A DNA stretch of 64,000 nucleotides, from contig NZ_NIQU01000001.1 in NCBI RefSeq assembly GCF_002741105.1, positions 992,001 to 1,056,000 on the forward strand, read 5' to 3'. The position numbers and the translations under genes are program-made. The notes beneath the pieces are model-generated. The model searched no databases and was not told the origin of the DNA. It saw only the letters and a program-made list of their open reading frames with translations. This DNA comes from Pseudomonas sediminis. GTDB taxonomy: Bacteria > Pseudomonadota > Gammaproteobacteria > Pseudomonadales > Pseudomonadaceae. Of this stretch, positions 1 to 10,302 are shown in pieces (the first letter of the stretch is position 1; each line of letters opens with the position of its first letter).

Positions 1-2313
<2,313 letters not shown>

Positions 2314-2589
2314 GTGATAGTGCTGCCGCCCTGTTGTGCAGCAGCTCACTGACGTTGGCCGGCCTTTCGACTGCACTTATCTGTTAAATCGAAAAGGCAT
2401 ATCAATCTGCCCAAACATTCTTAGACTATCTAAAAGAACCCCTCTATCTTGGCGCCTTGCCAGGCCGCCCAGTGCGTGCCCGATACCTCACACGAGATTC
2501 GACGCAAAGATTCTGCCCCTGATTTCGTCAGCCAGCGCCGCGAGCCCAAACGCCGCGTCAGCCACCTGAATCACATGCAGGATCTAAGG
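2314..2589. other. Intergenic region before the SLC13 permease gene
   Basis: A 276-base gap that is more AT-rich in its middle part (about 2380-2450) than the flanking genes, which is where I would expect the promoter of the permease gene. I see no convincing terminator hairpin after selO and no clear -35/-10 pair. Open frames in the gap have no recognisable protein character. Confidence 0.5.
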
Positions 2590-4386
2590 ATGTTCATGTT
2601 CTGGGATTCCCTGCCCCTGCTGTTTGTCGGCGCCCTGCTGATCTGGGTGCTGTATGCCTTCGTTCGCGAGAAATGGAGCCCGGACATAGTCGCCGCTATC
2701 GCCGTGGCCGCCTTGCTGGTCAGCCAACTGCTAACGCCGGGCGAAGTACTCAGCGTGCTGTCCAACTCTGCCCCCGTGACCATCGCCTGCATGTTCGTGC
2801 TCTCCGCCGCGCTGGAGCGTACCGGCTGCATCGACGCTCTCGGCAACTGGCTGGGCAATCTGGTCGGCACCAGCCCGATTCGCGTGCTCACTGGCCTCAC
2901 CGTTACCGCACTGGTGGTCTCCGCCTGCCTCAACAATACGCCAGTCGTGGCCATCCTCACCCCGGTGGCCATCGCTCTGGCGCGTCGCGCCGGCACCTTG
3001 CCGTCGAAGCTGTTGATCCCGCTGTCCTACGCCACCATCCTCGGCGGCACCCTGACCATGATCGGCACCTCGACCAACATTCTGGTCGACGGCGTCGCGC
3101 GCAAGGCCGGCCTCGCGCCCTTTGGCATCTTCGAGATCACCGGTGTCGGCCTGGTCATGGCGGCCTTTGGCATGTTGTATCTGCTGACCATCGGCCGCCA
3201 CCTGCTGCCGGAGCGCGAGACCCTGTCACGCCAGCTGCGCCCTGATCTGCCGCGCACCTTCATGACCGAACTGCTGGTGCCACACAACTCGCCGATGATC
3301 GGCAAGACCTTGCACGAGGCCAACCTCAATGGCGGCAGCGGCCTGCAGGTGCTCAAGCTGTTCCGTGAAGAGCAGGAGCTGACCGCACCCAGCGCCGAAA
3401 CCCTGCTGGCCAGTGGCGACCGCCTGGTGCTGCACGGCCAGGTCAAGGATGTGGTGGAGCTGCGCGAAAGCGGCCACCTGAGTTTCAACCGTGGTGACGC
3501 CTTCGAGACCATCAGCAGCCACGATGTGATCCTCGCCGAGGCCATCGTCGGGCGTAACTCGCGCTACAGCCACCGCCCAATGCGCGATCTCGACCTCACC
3601 GCACGTTACGGCATCGCCGTGCTCGCCGTGCACCGCCAGGACGAGAACGTGCAGGGCAACCTGGATGATTTCGAACTGCAATTCGGCGACGTGATGCTGG
3701 TCGAAGGCACACCGGCGCAGATCAAACGCTTCGCCGACAACGGCGAACTGATCAGCCTCAACGCCGTGCAGGAACGCGCCTTCCGCCGCGACAAGGCGCC
3801 CATCGCGATCATCTCGACCCTCGCTGTGATGCTGCTAGCGGCCTTCGGTGTGATGCCTATCGAAGGGCTGGCGATCATCGGCGCAGTGACCGTGTTGGCT
3901 ACGCGCTGCCTGGACGTGGAGGACGCCTACAAGGCTGTGGACTGGAAGATCCTCAGCCTGATCTTCGGCATGCTGGCCATCAGCATCGCCATGGACAAGG
4001 TGGGTCTGGTCAAACTCATGGTGGAGAACGTCATGGGCTGGTTGCCCTGGGCCGGGCCGCTGCTGATGCTGAGCTTCATCTACCTATTCACGTCCATCCT
4101 CACCGAGGTGTTGTCGAACAATGCCGTGGCCGTACTGGTGACCCCCATCGCCATTGGCATGGCTCAACATCTGGGCGTCGACCCACGCGCCTTCGTCGTC
4201 GCTGTGATGTTCGCCGCCAGCGCCAGCTTCGCCACGCCCATCGGTTACCAGACCAACACCTTCGTCTACAACGCCGGTGGCTACCGCTTCACCGACTTCA
4301 TGAAGATCGGTATTCCGCTGAACCTGCTGCTGTGGGGCGTCGCTACAGTGGTCATCCCCTGGTTCTTCCCGCTGACCCCGCTCTGA
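2590..4386 (+). CDS. SLC13-family permease with two RCK_C (TrkA-C) domains
   Basis: Predicted inner-membrane transporter of the divalent-anion:sodium symporter type; the substrate (sulfate, dicarboxylate or another anion) cannot be told from sequence. About 598 residues. An N-terminal membrane half carries the family-like NNTPVVAILTP and GTSTNILVDG motifs. Two soluble RCK_C/TrkA-C domains follow (about residues 215-295 and 300-385), then a C-terminal membrane half with LSNNAVAVLVTP and ATPIGYQTN. The frame is open from 2449, but those 47 residues look non-genuine. ATG 2590 has AGGA seven bases upstream; ATG 2596 is also possible. The ligand-binding RCK_C insert suggests allosteric control. 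Confidence 0.88.
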   Translation: MFMFWDSLPLLFVGALLIWVLYAFVREKWSPDIVAAIAVAALLVSQLLTPGEVLSVLSNSAPVTIACMFVLSAALERTGCIDALGNWLGNLVGTSPIRVLTGLTVTALVVSACLNNTPVVAILTPVAIALARRAGTLPSKLLIPLSYATILGGTLTMIGTSTNILVDGVARKAGLAPFGIFEITGVGLVMAAFGMLYLLTIGRHLLPERETLSRQLRPDLPRTFMTELLVPHNSPMIGKTLHEANLNGGSGLQVLKLFREEQELTAPSAETLLASGDRLVLHGQVKDVVELRESGHLSFNRGDAFETISSHDVILAEAIVGRNSRYSHRPMRDLDLTARYGIAVLAVHRQDENVQGNLDDFELQFGDVMLVEGTPAQIKRFADNGELISLNAVQERAFRRDKAPIAIISTLAVMLLAAFGVMPIEGLAIIGAVTVLATRCLDVEDAYKAVDWKILSLIFGMLAISIAMDKVGLVKLMVENVMGWLPWAGPLLMLSFIYLFTSILTEVLSNNAVAVLVTPIAIGMAQHLGVDPRAFVVAVMFAASASFATPIGYQTNTFVYNAGGYRFTDFMKIGIPLNLLLWGVATVVIPWFFPLTPL

Positions 4387-4444
4387 CTTGATATCCGCAG
4401 GCGCTGGCTCCATTTAATGCACATGCCCCACGGAGCCTCGCCTC

Positions 4445-4879
4445 ATGTCCGATCCGCTACTGATTCCCTGCCCGCACTGCAACGGGCTCAACCGTATTCC
4501 TGCCGAGCGTCGGAACGACGCCCCACGCTGCGGTCGCTGCAAGAGTGAAGTGCTGCCCGCTGCGCCGATCACCCTGACCCAAGCCAACTTCGCCAGTCAG
4601 TTGAAGGGCGACCTGCCATTGCTGGTGGACGTCTGGGCCAGTTGGTGCGGTCCCTGCCAGGCCTTCGCGCCAACCTTTCAGCAGGCGGCCGCACAACTGC
4701 AAGGGCGCTGCCGCCTGGGCAAACTGGACAGCGAGGCCAACTCGAACCTGGCCGGGCAATTGGGCATCCGTTCGATTCCCAGCCTGATCCTGTTCAAAGG
4801 CGGCGTCGAAGTCGCCCGCCAGAGTGGCGCCATGCCGCTGCCGCAACTGCAGGCATGGCTGCGTCAGCAGGGTATCTGA
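4445..4879 (+). CDS. trxC: Thioredoxin 2 with N-terminal zinc ribbon (TrxC)
   Basis: Cytoplasmic disulfide reductase, 144 residues. The N-terminal extension holds two CxxC pairs (Cys9/Cys12 and Cys29/Cys32) that bind zinc in TrxC proteins. The thioredoxin fold follows, with the active site WCGPC at residues 67-71 and the cis-proline segment RSIPSLILF. The zinc ribbon distinguishes it from TrxA, and such proteins are commonly linked to oxidative stress. It begins 58 bases after the permease stop and has CGGAG upstream. The thioesterase gene follows on the same strand after 92 bases. Confidence 0.95.
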   Translation: MSDPLLIPCPHCNGLNRIPAERRNDAPRCGRCKSEVLPAAPITLTQANFASQLKGDLPLLVDVWASWCGPCQAFAPTFQQAAAQLQGRCRLGKLDSEANSNLAGQLGIRSIPSLILFKGGVEVARQSGAMPLPQLQAWLRQQGI

Positions 4880-4971
4880 GCGCTTCGGTCACTCGCCGCG
4901 GGCGCTGCGGTCAATTGCAGCGCGCCACCGGCCCCTTAGTCTGGCAAAACGTCCGCTCAAGGAGTTTCGCC

Positions 4972-5415
4972 ATGCCGCTGCCCGTTGAAATCGCCCGCCA
5001 ACTCACCGAAGAACAGATCGCCTTCGTCAAACGCAGCGGCCTCAAGTCCGAGGTGCTGGAACCAGGTTTCGTGCGCCTGCGCATGCCCCTGCAAGGCAAC
5101 CAGAATCATATCGGCAGCATGTACGCCGGCGCTCTCTTCACCCTGGCGGAAATACCCGGCGGCGCGCTGTTTCTGACCAGCTTCGACGCCCAGCGCTTCT
5201 ACCCCATCATCAAGGAAATGAGCCTGCGTTTTCGTCGCCCCGCCACGGGTGATATCCAGGTCGAGGCGCGCCTTTCGGCCGAGGAAATCGCTCGCTTGGA
5301 AGAACAGGCCAGCCACCAGGGCAAGGCCGATTACCTGCTGGAGCTGCAACTGACCGACGGTGATGGAGAAGTAGTCGCAGAAAGTCGCGGCCACTACCAA
5401 TTGCGTTTACGCTGA
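4972..5415 (+). CDS. Hotdog-fold thioesterase family protein (DUF4442/YiiD-C-like)
   Basis: Small cytoplasmic protein of 147 residues with the hotdog pattern of PaaI-like acyl-CoA thioesterases: a helix with HIGSMYAGALFTLAE (about residues 44-58), then strands ending in VVAESRGHYQLR. It probably hydrolyses an acyl thioester, but the substrate is unknown and catalysis is inferred from fold resemblance only. The ATG at 4972 follows AAGGAG with good spacing. A longer frame running back into trxC is not credible. It is followed by a separate promoter region for the Usp gene. Confidence 0.8.
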   Translation: MPLPVEIARQLTEEQIAFVKRSGLKSEVLEPGFVRLRMPLQGNQNHIGSMYAGALFTLAEIPGGALFLTSFDAQRFYPIIKEMSLRFRRPATGDIQVEARLSAEEIARLEEQASHQGKADYLLELQLTDGDGEVVAESRGHYQLRLR

Positions 5416-5459
5416 ATGACGCCGCTGCCTGCATTCGCACTCGGTAACAGTCCCTGACC

Positions 5460-5500
5460 TTGCCATAGGTCAAAAGAGCGGCTATCTGAACAGGCACAAT
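5460..5500 (+). promoter_or_regulatory. Possible Anr/FNR-type promoter of the Usp gene
   Basis: TTGCC-ATAG-GTCAA at 5460-5473 matches 7 of 10 fixed positions of the FNR/Anr box (TTGAT-N4-ATCAA). An AT-rich -10-like CACAAT lies at 5495-5500. A transcript starting near 5508 would put the box centre about 41.5 bases upstream, the usual position for a class II FNR-family activator. The geometry is seen; binding by Anr is inferred. Confidence 0.4.
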
Positions 5501-5537
5501 AAAATTGCCGAGGGGTATCGGCAGGAGAGCCGTCACC

Positions 5538-6335
5538 ATGTTCAAGCACATCCTCATCGCCCATGACCTGCGCGACACCGCTGACATGGCGCTATGCCGC
5601 GCCACCCAGTTGGCCCAGCAGCATAACGCCCGCCTGACCATGCTGCATGTGCTCGACCCAAGCCAGAGCAGCGACCAGCATGAGAAAGCGCGCCAGGCGC
5701 TGGATCGCAGCCTGACCCAATACGCCCCGCCCGGCACCGAGCTGCGCATGCTCAGCGGCAAACCGTCGGAGGTCGTCCTGCAACAGGTTCAGGACAGCGG
5801 CTGCGATCTGCTGGTGCTGGGCGGGCACCACCAGCGCCATGACTTTTTCTCCGGCACCAGCCTCGACCGTATCGCCCGACGCTGCACGGTGCCGCTGCTG
5901 CTGGTCGCACGCAACGACTCCCATCCTTATCAGCGGGCGCTGGCCGCCATCGATTTTTCCCTGTGCGCCTGCAGCGCACTCGGCCAGGCCTATCAATTGC
6001 TGCCTGGCCATGCCGAGTTGCACGCCCTGCATGTATTCGAACCGGACAAGGGCACGCCGCAGCAGGTAGAACTGCAACTGCAGACCCAGCAAGGCCTGAT
6101 CGATCAGCTACTGCTCGACGAAGCACAGAAACTTCCAGCGGACGGCCCGAAACTGAGCCATGAAGTGCTGCAAGGCGGCATCCTGCGCAGCCTGCAGGAG
6201 CAGATCAAGACGCGTCGAGCAGAACTGCTGGTACTCGGCAGCCACGGCCGTAGCGCCTTCTCTCAGGCGCTCCTGGGCAGCCTGGCGCAGCACTTCCTGC
6301 ACAAGGCGCCCTGCGACGTGTTCGTGGTGCGCTAA
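5538..6335 (+). CDS. Tandem universal stress protein
   Basis: Cytoplasmic protein of 265 residues made of two Usp domains (about 1-135 and 140-265). The second has an intact ATP-binding motif, GSHG followed by nine residues and GS. In the first the matching segment reads GGHHQRHDFFSGTS, with the second glycine replaced, so nucleotide binding there is doubtful. Tandem Usp proteins in pseudomonads are often induced by oxygen limitation, which fits the Anr-like box upstream. ATG 5538 has GGAGAG about eight bases upstream; the ATG at 5505 lacks such a site. A bidirectional terminator separates it from the convergent parA-like gene. Confidence 0.9.
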   Translation: MFKHILIAHDLRDTADMALCRATQLAQQHNARLTMLHVLDPSQSSDQHEKARQALDRSLTQYAPPGTELRMLSGKPSEVVLQQVQDSGCDLLVLGGHHQRHDFFSGTSLDRIARRCTVPLLLVARNDSHPYQRALAAIDFSLCACSALGQAYQLLPGHAELHALHVFEPDKGTPQQVELQLQTQQGLIDQLLLDEAQKLPADGPKLSHEVLQGGILRSLQEQIKTRRAELLVLGSHGRSAFSQALLGSLAQHFLHKAPCDVFVVR

Positions 6336-6339
6336 CGAA

Positions 6340-6361
6340 CAAGGCGCCCACGGGCGCCTTG
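6340..6361. terminator. Bidirectional hairpin between usp and parA-like genes
   Basis: CAAGGCGCC and GGCGCCTTG form a nine-base stem around a four-base loop, between two convergent genes. The flanking T-run is weak (ATTTAT). Confidence 0.75.
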
Positions 6362-6380
6362 ATTTATCGCTGACAAACCT

Positions 6381-7151
6381 TCAAGCCTGATTGAGCAGAT
6401 CGTGCAGTTCGACGAACTGCTGGGTCAGCTTGTGCCGTGCATCCAGATGGATCAGCGGCGTGCACACCTGGTGCGACTCGCGCATTTTCACCGAGCTCAT
6501 CAGGTTTACCGGCAACACCGGCAATCCTTCGGCGATCAGCTCATCCAGCAACTGCTGCGGCAAGGTCGCGCGCGGCTGGAACTGGTTGACCACGATGCCC
6601 TCCACCTCCAGACCATCGTTATGGTCCTCCTTCAATTCCTCGATCTCGGCCAGCAGACCGTACAGCGCGTTGCGCGAGAAGCTGTCGCAGTCGAAGGGAA
6701 TCAACACGCGGTCTGCGGCGATCAAGGCTGAAACCGTATAGAAATTCAGTGCCGGCGGGGTATCCAGGTAGATGTGGTCGTAATCTTCGGCCAACTCGTC
6801 GAGCAGTTTGCGCAGCTTGTTGATCTTGTGCTTCTGCTCGAGCTTGGGCTGCAGCTCGGCCAGCTCAGCCGTGGCGGTGACCACATGCAGGTTGTCGAAC
6901 GGCGTCTCGTAGATATCCACCTTGCCCTTCTTGGCAAAAGGCCCGGAAGCCAGGGTCTGCTTGAAGAAGTCGGCAATACCCATGGGAATCTCCTCGCCGG
7001 TCAGCCCGGTGAGGTAATGGGTCGAATTGGCCTGGGCATCCAGGTCGATCAACAGGGTGCGATACCCCTGCGCCGCACTTACCGCAGCCAGGTTGCAAGC
7101 GATACTGGACTTACCAACGCCCCCCTTCTGGTTGAACACCACACGTCGCAT
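6381..7151 (-). CDS. Orphan ParA-family ATPase
   Basis: Deviant-Walker ATPase of 256 residues. Residues 1-20 contain the KGGVGKSS P-loop with the signature lysine, followed by LLIDLDAQANS and the switch region YLDTPPAL. ParA/MinD-type ATPases position plasmids, chromosomes or protein complexes by dynamic binding to DNA or membrane. No parB gene or parS-like repeat lies beside it and the window lacks the gidAB-parAB context, so this is not the main chromosome partition protein. Its cargo is unknown. The start is ATG 7151, preceded by GGGAG; the longer frame to 7253 has no support. Confidence 0.88.
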   Translation of the reverse strand: MRRVVFNQKGGVGKSSIACNLAAVSAAQGYRTLLIDLDAQANSTHYLTGLTGEEIPMGIADFFKQTLASGPFAKKGKVDIYETPFDNLHVVTATAELAELQPKLEQKHKINKLRKLLDELAEDYDHIYLDTPPALNFYTVSALIAADRVLIPFDCDSFSRNALYGLLAEIEELKEDHNDGLEVEGIVVNQFQPRATLPQQLLDELIAEGLPVLPVNLMSSVKMRESHQVCTPLIHLDARHKLTQQFVELHDLLNQA

Positions 7152-7317
7152 CGCACATCTCCCTGAGCCTGAATGACTTTGGATTCTATGCAAAGGCTGT
7201 GACAAGCGCGAGGCGTGGAGCGAAACCCACATTTGGTAGCTAAACGCCACCACGCATGATAGTTTGCGCGCGCGCCACCGCGCACCTCAGGACATCTATT
7301 AAAATCAAGGACATGTA

Positions 7318-7749
7318 ATGCAGTACCTGCGTACACTTTTGATCGGCAGTCTTCTCGTAATTACTACAGGCTGCGCCAACGGACTGAACTCCGTACAGAA
7401 AGCTGAACTCGACTCCTACGAAGCCCGTGGCCTGGCCGTTCAGGAGAAAAGTCCAGGCACCGGTGCAGCGCTCGGTCTGTTGCCGGGCGGCGGATCGTTC
7501 TACGGCCGCGAATACGGTTTTGGCGTGGTCAACCTGCTGTTCTGGCCGCTGTCCATCCTCTGGGATCCTATCAGCGGCTACGATGCGTCTCGCGCCATCA
7601 ATTACAACGTGACCAAAGCCCACGTCGCCAAACTGCATGAGCGTGAGATGCAGGAGCTGGATGATCAGCTAGGCAGTGGTCAACTCGATATCGCTCAGTA
7701 CACGCTGGAAAAGCGCAAGGTCGATACCAAATACCGCGCAGGCTTCTAA
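7318..7749 (+). CDS. Small lipoprotein with SHOCT-like C-terminus
   Basis: Predicted lipoprotein of 143 residues. A short signal peptide ends in a lipobox-like ITTGC, with Cys19 as the likely lipidated residue. A hydrophobic, glycine-rich middle (NLLFWPLSILWDP) could touch the membrane. The C-terminal 30 residues (LGSGQLDIAQYTLEKRK) resemble the short SHOCT motif found at the end of many unrelated proteins. Function unknown. AAGGA lies six bases before the ATG. It stands alone, divergent from the ParA gene and convergent with hemE. Confidence 0.8.
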   Translation: MQYLRTLLIGSLLVITTGCANGLNSVQKAELDSYEARGLAVQEKSPGTGAALGLLPGGGSFYGREYGFGVVNLLFWPLSILWDPISGYDASRAINYNVTKAHVAKLHEREMQELDDQLGSGQLDIAQYTLEKRKVDTKYRAGF

Positions 7750-7752
7750 TTT

Positions 7753-7780
7753 AAAAAGCCCGGCATTGCCGGGCTTTTTT
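7753..7780. terminator. Bidirectional terminator between lipoprotein gene and hemE
   Basis: AAGCCCGGCA and TGCCGGGCTT form a near-perfect hairpin flanked by A-rich and T-rich runs on the two sides, as expected of an intrinsic terminator serving both convergent genes. Confidence 0.92.
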
Positions 7781-7785
7781 ATGCA

Positions 7786-8853
7786 TCACTGGTGATACTG
7801 CGCCGACAGCTCGTGCACGGCCTCGAAGAAGGCGCCAGCGTGAGCCGGGTCGACCTCCGGAGTGATGCCATGGCCAAGGTTGAACACATGGCCGCTGCCT
7901 GCACCGTAAGCGGCCAGGATGCGCGCCACCTCGGCACGAATCGCCGCCGGCTTGGCGTAGAGCACCGCCGGGTCCATGTTGCCCTGCAGGGCAACCTTGG
8001 CACCGACACGGGCGCGGGCGCTGCCGATGTCGCACGTCCAGTCCAGGCCCAGCGCCTCAGCGCCTGTGTCAGCAAGGGATTCGAGCCACAGGCCACCGCC
8101 CTTGGTGAACAGGATCACCGGCACACGACGCCCGTCGTGCTCGCGAATCAGGCCGTCGACGATCTTCTTCATGTAGGCCAGGGAGAACTCCTGATAGGCC
8201 GCTGCCGACAGCGCGCCGCCCCAGGAGTCGAAGATCTGTACCGCCTGCGCACCGGCCAGGATCTGCCCGTTGAGGTAGGCCGTGACCGACTGCGCCAGCT
8301 TGTCGAGCAGCGCGTGCAAGGCTTGCGGGTTGTCGTAGAGCATGGCCTTGGTCTTGCGGAAGTCCTTCGACGAGCCGCCTTCGACCATGTAGGTGGCCAG
8401 CGTCCACGGACTGCCGGAGAAGCCGATCAGCGGCACGCGGCCATTGAGTTCACGACGAATGGTGCGCACGGCGTCCATCACGTAGCCCAGATCCTTCTCC
8501 GGGTCCGGCACGGGCAGTGCCTCGATGTCGGCCAGGCTGCTGACTACCTTCTTGAAACGCGGGCCCTCGCCCGTCTCGAAGTACAGGCCCTGGCCCATGG
8601 CATCGGGGATAGTGAGGATGTCGGAGAACAGGATCGCCGCATCCAGTTGCGGGTAGCGATCCAGCGGCTGGATGGTGACCTCGCAGGCCAGCTCCGGGTT
8701 CTTCATCAGGCTCACGAAGTCGCCGGCCTTGGCCCGGGTCGCGCGGTATTCCGGCAGATAGCGACCGGCTTGGCGCATCATCCAGATCGGCGTGACGTCC
8801 ACGGGTTGCTTGAGCAGGGCACGCAGGAAACGGTCGTTCTTCAGGGCGGTCAT
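7786..8853 (-). CDS. hemE: Uroporphyrinogen decarboxylase
   Basis: Cytoplasmic enzyme that removes four carboxyl groups from uroporphyrinogen III to give coproporphyrinogen III in heme synthesis. The 355 residues match the usual length. The N-terminal signature [16 protein letters not shown] (about residues 22-37) supplies the arginines that hold the substrate, and [14 protein letters not shown] (about 74-87) includes the conserved aspartate. It is transcribed on its own toward the 7753 terminator. The cyn terminator lies upstream, between cynS and the hemE start. Confidence 0.97.
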   Translation of the reverse strand: MTALKNDRFLRALLKQPVDVTPIWMMRQAGRYLPEYRATRAKAGDFVSLMKNPELACEVTIQPLDRYPQLDAAILFSDILTIPDAMGQGLYFETGEGPRFKKVVSSLADIEALPVPDPEKDLGYVMDAVRTIRRELNGRVPLIGFSGSPWTLATYMVEGGSSKDFRKTKAMLYDNPQALHALLDKLAQSVTAYLNGQILAGAQAVQIFDSWGGALSAAAYQEFSLAYMKKIVDGLIREHDGRRVPVILFTKGGGLWLESLADTGAEALGLDWTCDIGSARARVGAKVALQGNMDPAVLYAKPAAIRAEVARILAAYGAGSGHVFNLGHGITPEVDPAHAGAFFEAVHELSAQYHQ

Positions 8854-8898
8854 GGCAGAGTCCTAGAAAAAAGTGCGGGCATTTTCGCAGAGCGCAAA

Positions 8899-8930
8899 AC
8901 AAAAGGCACGGCGGGTGCCGTGCCTTTTGT
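8899..8930 (-). terminator. Terminator of the cyn operon
   Basis: A perfect 14-base stem (ACAAAAGGCACGGC with its complement) around a four-base loop, ending in TTTTGT, 27 bases past the cynS stop and 46 bases before hemE. Confidence 0.9.
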
Positions 8931-8956
8931 CCATCGCGACGATATGCCGCGACAAT

Positions 8957-9397
8957 TCACCAGCTGCGATAGGGCAAAAACTTGCCATTTAGCACGATCT
9001 GCACGCGGTCACCCTTGGGGTCGGCGACGCGGGAAATATCCATGCTGAAGTCGATGGCGCTCATGATGCCGTCGCCGAATTCTTCGTGGATCAGCTCTTT
9101 GATGGTCTCGCCATAGACGTTGATCATCTCGTAGAAGCGATAGATCAGCGGATCGGTGGGCACGGCCTTGTCCCAATGTTTGTGCGGGAACGCCTGCAGC
9201 GCAGCGGAGACTTCCTCCGGCAGCTCGAGGGTCTCGCACAGTGCGTCGGCATTCACCTTGGGCATGCTGTTCATGCCCAGGCAGGCCGAAGTGGTCCACA
9301 CCGGCGACATGCCGATGCCCTTGCCGATTTCCGCCCAATCCAGGCCGAGGCGCTCCTTGGCGGCGATGATGGTGCTACGCATTTCTTGCTTATCCAT
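8957..9397 (-). CDS. cynS: Cyanate hydratase (cyanase)
   Basis: Catalyses bicarbonate-dependent breakdown of cyanate to carbon dioxide and carbamate, which decays to ammonia. 146 residues, with an N-terminal helical DNA-binding-like region and the C-terminal catalytic domain. Arg87, Glu90 and Ser113 match the catalytic Arg-Glu-Ser of E. coli CynS in the segments RFYEMINVYGET and FGDGIMSAIDF. It is the last gene of the operon cynA-cynB-cynD-cynS and overlaps cynD by eight bases. No carbonic anhydrase gene (cynT) accompanies it, unlike E. coli. Confidence 0.97.
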   Translation of the reverse strand: MDKQEMRSTIIAAKERLGLDWAEIGKGIGMSPVWTTSACLGMNSMPKVNADALCETLELPEEVSAALQAFPHKHWDKAVPTDPLIYRFYEMINVYGETIKELIHEEFGDGIMSAIDFSMDISRVADPKGDRVQIVLNGKFLPYRSW

Positions 9398-10298
9398 GGT
9401 GAAACTCCTTCACGGGGGTCAGAGGTACGACTCTGGCGGCCGCTGCCGGCTCGTCCAGGGCGGGGTTGATTTCGGGCGGGAAGCCTTGCTCGTCGGCCAC
9501 GGTGCGGCCGCGCAATTCGTGTGAGCGGTTCACCAGGAAGTCCACGAGGTGGTTGCGGATGCGGTAGTACGCCGGGTGGTGAATCACCTGGTCGCGCTGC
9601 CGTGGCCGAGGCAGATCGATGCGTACCGACTCGGCGATGCGCGCCTGCGGGCCGTTGGTCATCAGCAGGATGCGGTCGGAGAGCATGATCGCCTCGTCGA
9701 CGTCATGAGTGATCATGAACACCGTCTGCTTAGTAGCGCTCCAGATCTTGATCAGCTCGTCCTGGATCACCCCGCGGGTCAGGGCATCCAGCGCGCCGAA
9801 GGGTTCATCGAGCAGCAGCAACTTTGGTTGGGTGGCAAAGGCGCGGGCGATGCTCACGCGCTGGCGCATGCCGCCGGACAGCTGCGCCGGCTTGCGAGCC
9901 TCGGAACCGCCCAGGCCGACCATCTCCAGGTACTTGCGGCTGTGTGCACGGCGCTGCTCCTTCGTCCACAGGGGAAACCGCGCACGCACGCCGAATTCGA
10001 CGTTCTCCAGCGCGCTGAGCCAGGGCAGCAGGCTGTAGTTCTGGAACACCACGCCACGTTCGAGGCTGGGCCCGGCGACTTCCTTGCCAGCCATTTCCAG
10101 CGTGCCTTCGCTGAAGCTGTCGAGCCCGGCCAGGGCGTTGAGGATGGTCGATTTACCACAACCGGAGTGACCGATGATGCAGACGAACTCGCCCTGGTCG
10201 AGACCGAAGCTGACGTCCTCGAAGACTGTCAGCGGCTCGCTGCCGGGTTGCGGGAAACGTTTGGCCAGGCGGCGGGCATCGAGAAAATAGCGGGACAT
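9390..10298 (-). CDS. cynD: Cyanate/nitrate-type ABC transporter ATP-binding protein
   Basis: ATPase of an NrtD/TauB/SsuB-type importer, 302 residues. Walker A GHSGCGKS is at residues 43-50; the ABC signature LSGGMRQR and Walker B LLLLDEPFGALD follow. About 40 residues after the ATPase core look unstructured. Substrate assignment to cyanate rests on the operon with cynS; the family also moves nitrate, sulfonates and bicarbonate. It lies four bases downstream of cynB and overlaps cynS. Confidence 0.9.
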   Translation of the reverse strand: MSRYFLDARRLAKRFPQPGSEPLTVFEDVSFGLDQGEFVCIIGHSGCGKSTILNALAGLDSFSEGTLEMAGKEVAGPSLERGVVFQNYSLLPWLSALENVEFGVRARFPLWTKEQRRAHSRKYLEMVGLGGSEARKPAQLSGGMRQRVSIARAFATQPKLLLLDEPFGALDALTRGVIQDELIKIWSATKQTVFMITHDVDEAIMLSDRILLMTNGPQARIAESVRIDLPRPRQRDQVIHHPAYYRIRNHLVDFLVNRSHELRGRTVADEQGFPPEINPALDEPAAAARVVPLTPVKEFHHG

Positions 10299-10302
10299 GA
10301 CA

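Noticed and set aside
2423..2435. TTAGA-CTA-TCTAA palindrome before the SLC13 permease, resembling a PhaD half-site pair
   Set aside because: Half-sites are separated by three bases, not eight, and there is no link to PHA genes; likely chance in an AT-rich spot.
7792..9048. Plus-strand frame of 418 codons opposite hemE
   Set aside because: Shadow frame; hemE is unambiguous and the terminator at 7753 fits the minus-strand gene.
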